A stretch of 64,000 nt of DNA from Amphirosellinia nigrospora (lineage: Eukaryota > Ascomycota > Sordariomycetes > Xylariales > Xylariaceae). The notes under the pieces were generated by a model. That model was not told where the DNA came from and searched no databases. It saw nothing but the letters and a program-made list of their open reading frames with translations. Position 1 is the stretch's first letter; each line of letters begins with the position of its first letter. Both the position numbers and the translations under genes were made by a program. The DNA lies in contig SCHM01000001.1 in the NCBI GenBank assembly GCA_004123355.1, positions 6,458,193 through 6,522,192 of the forward strand. The letters are read 5' to 3'. Positions 33,506 through 44,519 of this stretch are shown here, piece by piece.

Positions 33506-36500
33506 ATGAGCGAACACACCATGTACCACGCCCTGGGGCAGGGCGAACAGCTTGACCCGAATGATCCCAACCGCACCTCACAACCTGCGCCCGCCCAGTT
33601 CCAACCGCCCATCGCTCAACAGCCATACCAACAATACGGGTCGCCCGTGCCCCCTCCAGCCCAGGGCCAACAGTACTATGGCAGTCCCCCGCCCCCCGTG
33701 GGCAGTGCCTCTCCCGCCGGACCCGGGTTTGCGCCGCCCAATTCAGACGGAGCTGGACTGGCCTCTCAAATGGCCGGCATGTCGTTGGATGGGCAACACA
33801 CCGCGAGGAGGAAGAAGAAGGATCGCCATGCATTCCACACCGTCGAGGCTCCCGTCGGCTCATCCCAGCCATACAATGGCATCCCTCCCGCAGGAACCCC
33901 CGCGACCGCTTTTCTGAATGCTGATCCCTCGGCGACTCCCGGCGGCCAGTTTCTTGGCCAGCCGGCTTCACCGAACCTGTTCCCGACGCCGGGCGCCGCG
34001 CCTTACGGCCCTGCGTCACCCGGCCTGTTCCCAGCTCCCGTCAATGCGCCATACAATCCTATTTCGCCCGCCTCGCCCGCCGAGTTCGCCGCCAGAGCCG
34101 GCCAACCCCAAGCGCCAAACTTCGCAGCGGCTTCTGGCGGTAGCGGCGTCTCGCCCGATGATATCCCCAGCGTACCCGTGTCAAGAGATATTCCGCAGCA
34201 ATATTACCTGAGCAATGTCTATCCTACGTTTGAGCGTCATGTCCCACCCCCTGCTACCATCTCCTTTGTGGCATATGATCAAGGAAACTCCTCGCCAAAG
34301 TTCACACGATTAACCATGAACAACATACCCGCGAGCGCCGAGAGCCTCAGCAGCACCGGCCTTCCTCTTGGACTCGTTCTCCAACCGTTGGCTCCCCTTC
34401 AAGCCGGGGAACTCGAGATCCCCGTTCTTGATTTTGGGGACCAAGGACCGCCGAGATGCCGTCGGTGCCGGGCTTACATTAACCCTTTTATGATGTTCCG
34501 TTCTGGAGGCAGCAAGTTTGTTTGCAATCTGTGCACCTATCCTAATGATACGCCCCCCGAATATTTCTGCGCCACAACGCCGCAAGGGGTCAGGGGAGAC
34601 CGAGATCAGAGGCCAGAGTTAACCAGAGGCACTGTAGAGTTTACAGTACCTAAGGAGTACTGGACGAGAGAGCCAACTGGCTTGAACTGGCTGTTCGTAA
34701 TCGATGTCACACAAGAAGCCTTCAATAAGGGTTTTCTAGAGGCTTTTTGCGAAGGTATTCTCTCGGCCCTTTACACACCTGAAGGAGGTGACGACATGGA
34801 CGAAAATGGGGAACCAAAGCGGCAGATACCACCTGGGGCCAAGGTCGGATTCGTCACATATGATAAGGATGTCCACTTCTACAACTGCAATGTAAGATCT
34901 CAGCACCATCGCCACCACCCGACGACTTAACATGCACATGCTAATGTTAGTCAGCCCGCCCTTGAACAAGCTCAGATGATGATCATGCCCGATATTGAGG
35001 ATCCCTTTGTCCCTCTTAGCGATGGCCTATTCGTCGATCCGTACGAATCAAGAGCCATTATCACCTCACTTCTAACTAGGTTACCTACCCTCTTTGCCGA
35101 TATAAAAAACCCCGAGCCCGCATTATTACCGACACTGGGTGCTGCTTTAGCTGCCTTAGAGAAGACAGGTGGGAAAATTGTGTGTTCGTTATCCGCGCTT
35201 CCAACATGGGGGCCGGGCCGTCTCTTCATGAGAGATGATGGGAAGTACCCTGGAGGCGAGATCGATAAGAAACTATTCACAACTGAGCATCCTGGCTGGA
35301 AGAAGATCGCGGAGAAAATGGTCGCCGCTGGTGTTGGTATAGACTTTTTCCTTGCGGCTCCCTCCGGTGGTTACTTGGATGTCGCGACAATTGGTGAGTC
35401 TCACATTCACGTCAGGAGAGGTCAGATGGATACTGACTTTATAAAGGTTACGTGTCTTCTACAACAGGCGGTGAAAGCTTCTATTATCCCAATTTTGTAG
35501 CCGGTCGGGATAATTCCAAGCTCTCACAAGAAATCAAGCATACTGTGACCAGAGAAACCGGTTACCAAGCGCTCATGAAAGTCCGCTGCTCGAACGGACT
35601 ACAAATCTCTTCCTATCATGGCAATTTTATTCAACATACCTTTGGAGCTGACTTGGAAATTGGGGTTATCGACGCAGACAAGGCGATAGGCGTCACCTTC
35701 GGATATGATGGAAAACTCGACTCCAAACTTGATGCGCACTTCCAATCCGCTCTTCTCTACACAACGGCCTCGGGCCAGCGCCGGGTTCGTTGCTGCAATG
35801 TGATCGCCAGCGTGAGCGATAATGCGCGAGAGTGCATGAAGTTCATCGACCAAGATTCTGTGTACACCATCATTGCCAAGGAGGCTGCGTCAAAACTTTC
35901 TTCCAGTTCAAGCACCTTAAAAGATATAAGACAGGTTATAACTGAGAAAACGATCGATATTTTAGCGGGTTATCGTAAGAACTTTTCTTCACAACCACAC
36001 CCACCAGGACAGCTGGTCATGCCCGAGAAGCTAAAGGAATTATCGATGTACATGCTCGGTCTCATCAAGAGTCGAGCCTTTAAAGGAGGCAATGAAACCT
36101 CAGATCGAAGGGTCCATGAGCTACGCATGATCAGGTCAATGGGTCCTACGGAGCTCAGTTTATATCTCTATCCCCGCATGGTACCAATACATAATCTCAA
36201 TCCCGAGGATGGTTTCCCTGATGAAAAAACTGGCCATTTGAAGCTGCCGCCTGCTATCCGGACATCTTTCAGTCGAGTCGAGCCGGGTGGTGTCTATTTA
36301 GTTGACAATGGGCAACAGTGCCTACTATGGTTCCACGCACAGACCTCGCCAAACCTACTAACAGATCTTTTTGGTGAGGATAAGGACAGTCTCAAATCGC
36401 TTGATCCCTACAGCGCTGCGCTGCCAGTCTTACAAACACATCTAAATGCCCAGGTCCGGAATATTATCGAGTTCCTTAAAACACTTCGTGGCTCGAAAGC

Positions 36501-36782
36501 AATGACGATCCAGCTCGCAAGGCAAGGAATCGACGGCGCCGAATACGAATTTGCTAGGATGTTGATAGAAGACCGGAACAATGAAGCTCAAAGCTACGTG
36601 GACTGGCTTGTTCATATCCATAAGGGTGTACAGCTTGAAGTACGTTAATCCTTACACTACGGTGTCATATTCTCTGAAGACTGACGTTGCATAATTAGCT
36701 GGCGGGTCAAAGGCGCAAAGAAGGCGATGAGGGAAGTTCTATAGCGTCTAGTTTCTCAGGCCTACGTCCAAGTTATTGGTGA
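33506..36782 (+). CDS. sec24: COPII coat cargo-adaptor subunit Sec24
   Basis: There are four exons, 33506-34891, 34955-35393, 35447-36639 and 36699-36782, coding for 1033 residues. The N-terminal 230 or so residues are Pro/Gln/Gly-rich and disordered. The Sec24 zinc finger has Cys318, Cys321, Cys340 and Cys343 (CRRC...CNLC). The trunk domain follows (GLNWLFVIDVTQEAF; PDIEDPFVPLSDGLFVDP), then the beta-sandwich (QISSYHGNF), helical and gelsolin-like regions (RSMGPTELSLYLYPRM; QCLLWFHAQTSPNLLTDLFG). The protein selects cargo and builds the inner COPII coat on ER membranes with Sec23. Acceptor choice at 34954 (TCAG) restores YNCNPALEQAQ. The start is the ATG at 33506. The last exon codes for a short charged tail ending LRPSYW. 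Confidence 0.96.
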
Positions 36783-39418
36783 GATTACAACGATGAAATG
36801 TGTTTACGATCTACACGCATAGCATTGGGAGGCGCATTAGAATCTGGATTGAGAGCAGACATCGCAAATGTCAGGAGAATTTTTCCGCCCAAAAGCGAGC
36901 AATACTATCCTATCAGATTCGACATATTTGTGACTCTTGCAGAATAACGTTTGACAAAGAAAGAAATCATATTCTCAGTCTCGTCTATGGCTCTCTTATC
37001 ACTAGGTAGGGTTTATACCTTAACCGTTGATCTACTTTCTATTGCGCTGCCGTCACCAGGGTTGGTTTCAAGCTTATTTACGGAAACTACTACATACCTC
37101 TCATAACGAATGGGCAAGAGGAGTCATGATTCATGCACCTCGAGCGTATGTACAGTCGCCGACATCGTAAGTATTGAGTGAGCGAAATATATGCCACCAC
37201 CAACACGATAACATGCGAATACTTGGGTTCTTAAGATTGAGGTATTCTTCGTCGGTTAGAACTGCCTCCTAGGTACACCTGCGCATTATCGTAATGAACG
37301 GCCCACTCAAATATCATGAAGCTTCGTTCTACTTACTCGAGTTGCCCTATTCAGCAATCGCCTGTTTCCTCTAACTTTACTGCTGCCGCGAATGTGTCAT
37401 TTGCTGAGACATACATACATGTACACTCACCGGTTAGGTCTGCAGTAATGTAAAAGGCCGTATCAACGTGATATGTTTCTCATCATCGTAAGGCCTTGTC
37501 TGCCTATCTTGGGAACGTATCCGGCATCAAGTCCCCGGTCGATATATGGCATCACGAGTAGTATGCTCACACGGCTTCAACGGAGCACGATCCGATAGAG
37601 TGGCTTGGCTGCGTGTGTTCACAGGAAACTGACACAAGTTCTACCAAAGATTCTGTCACGCCAGTTTTGGCATCACAGGTTCCTCGCAACGCATTGATCC
37701 GTTGAACGAAACCCACGACTCGTAGATTTGTCAACTACCCGTGTGAGCTGCATACATCACAGACCTGCATGCCGACAGCCAGGTAGCGACCAATGCAGAC
37801 GCTATTGAGCAGCAAAAGGCTCGGTATGTCACCGTAGGGTGCCTACAGACGCATAACTTGTTTTGGGTAATCGAGGTGCCTGATGCGAAAGTCGACATGA
37901 ATGTCTAAGATATCCCTACACCGCGTTATCCAAATATGTGCAATTGAAAAAAAGGAACTAATGGCCGCTGTCGCGGGCCGTCGCCACGAGCCGTGCCGTG
38001 CCATAGATGTACGATACATCATGATCGAAACATAACGCCGTCCCGCCCTCGGCCGCTGCAGCCTTCGTGCGTACCTAGGTGCTCTGCAGTACGCATTTTG
38101 TGGTGAGTGGCGTTCCCTGCCGTCGATCGTATGAGTAATCAGGGCACGTTTGTTACCTGTCAGAAAAAATAAGATTCTCGCCGTGGCGCGAGAGACTGAC
38201 TATCGCCCTGACTATCGAGCGCCAGTCGATTCGTTGTTCCTCGGACGGCGGCGGCATCAGCGTCTCACATGGGCTTGAGATCACACCGTTCACCATGAGT
38301 CACGCTCTGGTTGTTTTTTCTCCCAGCCAGGATTAGGGACGGTGGTACAGAGGCGTAGGTGTCCAGAACAAAATCTTCTCGCCGACGAACAAAGCTCAGG
38401 CTACAAAGGGATACGTCAATGAATGACCAGGTCAAGGTATTGTACGTAGCTGTTCATTCGGTTTAGCTAGCCCTTGTTTGGTCTCGTGGTCATATAATTG
38501 GTTGCATTTTAGACTTCATACTTGCTCGCCTAGCACAGTCATCAAGGGATTGCTTAGCCCGTGCGCTGGCGCTGGCGTTGGCGATTTCCAAATCAGCTCG
38601 GGACTTCGCAGCCAGTGGTTCTGTCTCACATAGTTTGCGTTAAGGCTGGACACTCGATTGTCTCATTTATGCATATGATGTCAAGACTTGCAGACCTTGT
38701 TGCGGCCGGGCCATTCTGGACTTCAATCACCTGGAACAGATGGACACCGTCAGGCCATGTACTCACCTCTTCCATGTTGCATCGGAAGATAGGCTCACCG
38801 CTCGCGCACACAAACGTTGGAAAGGGGCCTCGTTCGCCACCCATGTCAGAGTTAAGTGTAGTTATGAGAATTTTGATGTACTACATTCGCTATCTAATAT
38901 CCTAAGGGTTACATTGGGATCTGTTTATTATGTGGCGGACTCTAGATTGCTGACAATTCAAAATAGCTAGGCACACTATCGAAACTTCGAACGTGAAATC
39001 GTAATACAGTGTGAGATAAGCAGGTAGGAATGCCAAATTATCATGCCGGCCAAATGAATTGTAGATATTCTCTAACTGTTAGATAGCAACGTATCTCGCT
39101 CTAATTTCTTTATAAAACACGATGTAACATGGATATTTAGCCAATAGATCAGCAATGAAGCACCAATCAACAGTAAAGTGTAATTCGGAATACTGGAAAA
39201 ACAGTGCGTCCCACCATCCAAACACCCTTAAATGATTGCCTCTCGAGATAAAAGCATAAGCGCCAAGACTTTCCAAAATACAGACATAAATAGTACTGGG
39301 ATTATTTTCAGGTTCCGCAACCTGGAAGACTGGTGTTCGGATAGATCCGACTCAGGTTGCATTGTCCACCGTTCCCATGTCGTGCAATGGAGCACGACCG
39401 TTTGATTGCTGACCGTCG
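36783..39418. other. Intergenic, 2.6 kb, no supportable gene
   Basis: It begins with the sec24 3' flank, where the sec24 frame stays open for 54 more codons after the TGA. The rest has frequent stops in all frames. Open frames at 38561-38970 overlap each other on both strands without any family signal. A CTAGGTA-type word occurs at 38079. Confidence 0.4.
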
Positions 39419-40483
39419 TTAACTTGTGAGCATTGAGATATCGTAGCGAGGGTCCGGGCGGCTCATGAGATCGTGTATTTCGCTTGCGCTAAAGACACGC
39501 TGGAAGATTTCAAAATCTGTCGGGTTCGTCGGGTCTCCAGCTCCATGCGTGCTGGAACTAGCGGAAGATTTTGACTTCCCCTTGGAGCTACTCGAGTGGC
39601 TGTGCTTGCTACTCTTCCTAGCTATCTCATCCAGTATGAGTTTTGTCGTGCTCTGATAACCGTCTTCGAAGACGAACGCTACATGGTCGAAACGACCCCG
39701 GATATCCGGATCATATAGAAACACCTCTCTCCAGATCTCTGCCAACTCCTGAGGCGGGTTGCGATACGCATTCCCGAGACCAAAGTCGCCGATGGTCACG
39801 GATCTGTGGTTATAGTACGCACAGATTCGGAGAGCTGACCGGATCTTGTTCTTGATTAGGTCTCGTTCGATTGGAAATGCGTATTTCGAACCCATCTGAC
39901 CTAATTTGGGCCATCGAGTTGCAGGCATGGAAATAACGGGCAGATCATACCATTGGTCTCGTTTCTCGTATTTCTCATGGGGTCCACGGAAGACTACGAC
40001 ATATTCTGAGTAAATTCCACCCGTTGATGGGATTGGGTAGTTGCAGTTGACCTGAGACCCGGGCCCTGGTATACTCAACGTAGCCGAAAGGGTACTCCGT
40101 CTGCATAGTCGTTCTTCGTATCCGACGGCTCCAGTCTCCCAATCGCCCCCGGCCCGCTTATCGCTGGCCGCGCAGATGAATGGTATACGGGTCTGAACGC
40201 GCTCTTTCCAGCCGATAGTAAAGTCAACGGGTTCTCCAACGCACACATCTTGTCCACTCAAGTCAGACAAGATCCTTAGATCGATAGGAGAAGAGTACTC
40301 ACAAAAATCCGGATTAGGAGGCAGCGAAGGACCTAGAGGTGGCAGTGGGATCTGCTCTAAAGGGCTTTGAAAAAGATAGGAATAAGTTGGCCATTGGTGC
40401 GCATATTCCTTCCGAATGAGTGGGATGTAGTGTCTCTTAGCCTCAGCAGCCACTTCAATAGGCTTAGGCTTGGATGGAGGCAT
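39419..40483 (-). CDS. Microbial-type PARG-like (TIGR02452) protein
   Basis: This is a single-exon minus-strand gene, 354 residues, with ATG at 40483 and TAA at 39419. The segment KRAGGDWETGAVGYEERLCR with RSTLSATL, then GGIYSEYVVVFRG and LPVISMPATRWPKLG, matches the bacterial-type poly(ADP-ribose) glycohydrolase/macrodomain family. The SVTIGDFGLGNAYRNPPQELAEIW part matches the C-terminal GAWGCGVFRNPP-like block. The family hydrolyses ADP-ribose polymers. Here the usual GGG...QEE signature reads AGG...YEE: the two Glu are kept, but the first Gly and the Gln are not, so activity is uncertain. A Ser/Lys-rich insert (SKHSHSSSSKGKSKSSASSS) lies near the C-terminus. Confidence 0.8.
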   Translation of the reverse strand: MPPSKPKPIEVAAEAKRHYIPLIRKEYAHQWPTYSYLFQSPLEQIPLPPLGPSLPPNPDFCEYSSPIDLRILSDLSGQDVCVGEPVDFTIGWKERVQTRIPFICAASDKRAGGDWETGAVGYEERLCRRSTLSATLSIPGPGSQVNCNYPIPSTGGIYSEYVVVFRGPHEKYEKRDQWYDLPVISMPATRWPKLGQMGSKYAFPIERDLIKNKIRSALRICAYYNHRSVTIGDFGLGNAYRNPPQELAEIWREVFLYDPDIRGRFDHVAFVFEDGYQSTTKLILDEIARKSSKHSHSSSSKGKSKSSASSSTHGAGDPTNPTDFEIFQRVFSASEIHDLMSRPDPRYDISMLTS

Positions 40484-40882
40484 TTTTGTGAACGTCTCAA
40501 GAATAGAGCGGAGATTGCCCCTGTTAACTCTCGTCTATGCCAAAATATTCTCGTCCGTCGATGCTTCATAACGGCCATGTGAGCTAACAAGATGGTTGGG
40601 GGCACACTGATACTTATAGTACAATAATAGGTAATGCAAGGTTCCAACCAAGATACCTTGAAAACCCATCTCGGCCGCAATCGAGTGGATATTTCGAGTA
40701 AGGGAAACATAAATCAGCAGGGCGGCGAAAGAGGGATGACCGCTGTGTCACCGAATCAAAATGATTGCATGATTCAAGCTCCATATGTCCTAGACATCCG
40801 AATAAGCCAGCGGACAGTGAATACAATACATTCAAAAACGTATCAATATCACCGTGTATTCTTGTTTATCTTCGAGAAACTG
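40484..40882. other. Intergenic, promoter side of the PARG-like gene
   Basis: No gene or repeat is recognised. Confidence 0.4.
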
Positions 40883-41171
40883 TCAAGAATCAGATCTGGA
40901 GTCTCGTAGCACCCATCCACCACCCAGGCGGACGGGTATCGGTGATCCAAGTGAGATCAGGAAACATACTGCAGATAGCCGACGTTGCACAGATCTGAAC
41001 CGTACTCCTACCTTGCAGCATCGTGAAACTGTCTGGGGCTAGCGTAAGACGAATGGACCCTCTATTGTCGATGAATCTTAGTGTGTATTCGCCTACGGCC
41101 AAATGGGGCAGACACTGTGAGAAGTAGGCCTGTGTTCTGCTAGCACAGATGGGGCCGGCCTGGTTGTTCGA
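40883..41171 (-). pseudogene. Possible protein-gene relic (aspartic-peptidase-like tail)
   Basis: On the minus strand a frame open from 41171 reads QAGPICASRTQAYFSQCLPH and then GEYTLRFIDNRGSIRLTLAP. If a short intron (GTAGGA ... CTGCAG) is removed it continues VCFLISLGSPIPVRLGGGWV and LRDSRSDS before a stop. The second part loosely resembles the C-terminal end of A1 aspartic peptidases (I.LG..WLRDSY..FD). No start codon, active-site DTG or continuation is found, so at best this is a fragment. Confidence 0.25.
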
Positions 41172-42099
41172 TTAAATGCCCCGATACAAGCTTCTATTTG
41201 CAGGATCTAGTGTCACATCGCCAGACGAGAGACATATACACCTCTATCGGCCATAAGACACGTCTATGTAATCGTAACCTAGAGACACGTCAAAGAACCA
41301 CGGATCAGCCATCTTTCAGCCATTGTTGAGGATTAGCATAGAATCTTCAACCCCTTTAACCTCTACGATTCTCTGTCCATAAAGTGGAAAAAATACGGAT
41401 AGTGCAATGAGCGTTATAAGAACTAAGTAGCTTCTTCCAAGCAAGGAAATTAGTTTACAGGCGGCGGCCGGGCGGCGCAGACAGAAGTCTCATCCAAAAT
41501 AAGCAGCGGGCCGATGATATAGGTGGAGATTGTCTGTTTGTCTCCCATCTTCGGGAATGACGAGACGAGTTTCGGCTACGGCTGAGGAGAGCAAACGGTG
41601 CTTATCCCAGCTTATCCCAGGCGTTGAGAGTCTATATCCTCCGTAAAAGCGGTTAAGGAGGGTGAAAATTGCCGGGATATCTCGCAGCATACCTTAGGTA
41701 GGCATGGGTTTAAAACATACTGCTAATTTGCAACACTCTTGAGGCGGTGAAAGTGTTGTAGTTATGAAGCTATGAGCGAGAGCCTATTGGTAGTCTTGTA
41801 AAGACCCTTAGTTCGTATGTGACTAAGCGGCACGGGTTATCGTATTTCCGGTACCGACTCGATTCTGTGAATACGTACCTACAGATAAATATGCCTTAGG
41901 TAATAATACTATTGGTGTGCGTTTTCATGAGCCCAGCGCTCAGCACTTGCTCTTCTCAATCAGCTCATAAAGGTAACAAACATTGTCACTTTTTACTTAT
42001 TTTCTTGTTAAATATGCTCCCTTTTCTCTAAATCTCAAAGCATGAGGATATTTATATTTAATTTTCCGGCTCGCTGTCCTTGCATCGACCAAGATTGAG
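41172..42099. other. Intergenic, promoter of the mitochondrial AsnRS gene
   Basis: It contains a tandem CTTATCCCAG duplication (41601-41620) and a CCTTAGGTAGG word (about 41692-41702). No gene is recognised. Confidence 0.4.
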
Positions 42100-43779
42100 A
42101 TGTCTATTCTACTATTCCGTGGACGAGGAGCCTTATCAAGGACATATCAAAATCGCTTCATTGCCCCCTTGGCCTCTTTGCATGCCTCGATATCAACGCT
42201 TCCTACGACAGTTTCCGGCTTAATTGATTTCAAGCCTGATGAGCCTATCGAGAACGTGAAGATTGATGGCTATGTGCGATCCGTGCGCACTCAGAAACAC
42301 CACCATTTCGTAGCTCTGGGTGATGGCTCATCACTCAAGTCGCTGCAAGCGGTAGTGCCTGTTGATCAAGCAGAAGGGTAGGCTGTCAGCCCTCATGGCC
42401 GTCGTACATGCATTGACTGCTGACACGGCGCTATATAGCTTGACCATAGGCGCCGCAGTTCGACTAGACGGCTCATGGGCTCCGTCTCAGGGCCGTGGTC
42501 AGAGTCATGAGCTGCAGGTGTCACAAGCTACCGTCCTCGGCCCATCTGACGCGAAGGTGCGCTCGGTCATCATGATGCACCTGAATCCCTGTGGCCTGAT
42601 GCTTACTTACCTTCCCAGACATTCCCAATACAAAAGAAATATCAGACACCCGAGTTCCTGAGAACCTTGCCTCATCTCCGCCCACGGATCCCTTTCAATT
42701 CTACTGTCTTACGCTTCCGCTCAGAGGTAATTACGTCTTTAATGAGCTTTTTTAATAGCCGTCAGTTCGTCCAGACCCATACGCCCATACTTACCGCCTC
42801 AGACTGTGAGGGCGCGGGCGAGGTCTTCCATGTCCTTACCGAGAATGAGAGGAGCTCTTCAGCTGCCGAGCCGGTTAAGCCATTCTTTCGACGCCCCGTT
42901 TATACGACAGTCTCGTCCCAGTTACATCTAGAAGCCTTGGCTCAGGCACTTGGTAACGTATGGACGCTTTCTCCAACCTTCCGTGCGGAGCACAGTGATA
43001 CGCCACGGCATCTAAGCGAATTCTATATGCTGGAGGCTGAACTGAGCTTCACAGATAGCCAGGGCATTGTTATGGACCTAGTTGAAGATATGTTAAAGCA
43101 TATTGCTTCCGATCTTTCAGGTTCAAAGGTATATAGTGAACTTGTCAGCCCGGTAGGCGACCGGTCACTGGATTTGGCCCCTATCGAACAAGTCACCGAA
43201 CGCTGGCGTGGCCTTACTAAGGACATATGGCCGCGCATAACCTACACGGAGGCGGTACAGTTGCTTGAAGCTGCAGACGTATCATTTCTCCACAGGCCTG
43301 CTTGGGGGAAAGACCTTCACACCGAGCATGAGAGGTTTATTGCTACTAAAGTAGGGAGAGGAAATACTCCAGTGTTCGTTACGGATTATCCTCGTAACAT
43401 TAAACCATTTTATATGAAGGTGGGAGATACGGATAGCGGCGTATCATCACCTGGTGCTACAGTCGAGTGCTTCGACCTCCTTGTGCCAGAGTTTTGCGAA
43501 ATTGCTGGAGGCTCAATGCGCGAGCATCGGCTAGAAAACTTGATCGAATCCATGCGTGTGGGCGGACTCAAACCCACGTCATCTTTCGAAGACCAAACCA
43601 ACACTTCGCAAGAAGCCGACAATAACCTTAGTTGGTACCTAGATCTTAGACGATGGGGCTGCCCACCACATGGCGGGTTCGGCTTAGGGTTTGACCGCTT
43701 GATGTGTTATCTTACGGGCGTCCAGACGATACATGACACTACCGCCTTCCCCCGCTGGTATGGTCGATGCGATTGTTGA
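42100..43779 (+). CDS. slm5: Mitochondrial asparaginyl-tRNA synthetase
   Basis: There are three exons, 42100-42377, 42439-42556 and 42619-43779, coding for 518 residues. The N-terminal 30 or so residues (MSILLFRGRGALSRTYQNRF) are basic without acids, as in a mitochondrial presequence. The OB-fold anticodon-binding domain follows (VKIDGYVRSVRTQKHHHFVA). The class II catalytic core has motif 2 FRAEHSDTPRHLSEFYMLEAEL-type sequence and motif 3 GFGLGFDRLMCYLTG near the end. TFRAEHS and EFYMLEAEL are the AsnRS-type motif 2. The enzyme charges mitochondrial tRNA-Asn with asparagine. Both introns have clean GT-AG junctions that join conserved residues (AEG|LTIGAAVRLDGSW; DAK|TFPIQKKYQTPEFLR). The assignment as the mitochondrial form rests on the presequence and short N-terminus. 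Confidence 0.93.
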
Positions 43780-44489
43780 AAGGTCACTCCATGTGATGCA
43801 AAGTGTCGCTCGTTAAGCCTTTCTTCTCTGGGACCCCAGTCAGATGCTCGTGTGACGCTCATACAGAACAAGTCTTGCCGCGAACATCCATATTAGCATA
43901 CTAAGGCATATTTCACGTAAAATACAGGTGAGGTTATCGAACCTATCTTGACAGGTCATATAAACCTAGTCTATGTGTATCATTCGGCCACAATGTCATG
44001 TACTCCGCTTCTTTCTCGAGATTTAAAATCTCATGCCAAGTTACAAATGTTTAGACCTACGGGCGTCGAGAATCTGTTCCGGCCACCGAGCCTGCCCCGT
44101 GTGCAAAATGTTTTGTCAGTATTAATAATGCTTTGAAGCTCTTCGGTTACCCATCGGTTTCTAACTCAGCCCTTGAACGATACTATTTGGAGTGACACGC
44201 TCCAGCTAGGCCTCGCACAAGGCTGATGAAGGTACCTGACTTTCCAGTTCTATGTAACCGCAGTGCCTGAGTACGGCTACATCTCGGCGGCTCTTGTTAG
44301 AGCGTTAAACAGGTACGTGTAAGAGGAAGCCAAGTTACACGTAGAAAATCAAATGAAGAAATATTAGGGCCGACAACACCCACGCGCGATACTCGCGCTT
44401 GGTTCATTTTTCGCTAATGGCGAGTCTCAAGCGGCTGGTCATTATATCCTAAATAGCAAGGTATGACAGGTGGCCGAGCTACAGTGCAC

Positions 44490-44519
44490 ATTGCGTCGGC
44501 ACCCCAGCGCCAACGCAAT
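44490..44519. repeat. Short inverted repeat (11-bp arms)
   Basis: ATTGCGTCGGC is followed after eight bases by GCCAACGCAAT; ten of eleven positions pair. It lies in the gene desert with no adjacent gene. Confidence 0.45.

Noticed and set aside
33267-34019. A 250-codon antisense frame over the sec24 N-terminus
   Set aside because: It is a shadow of the Pro/Gln-rich, C-rich sec24 exon 1. The Arg/Gly/Cys-rich product has no domain.
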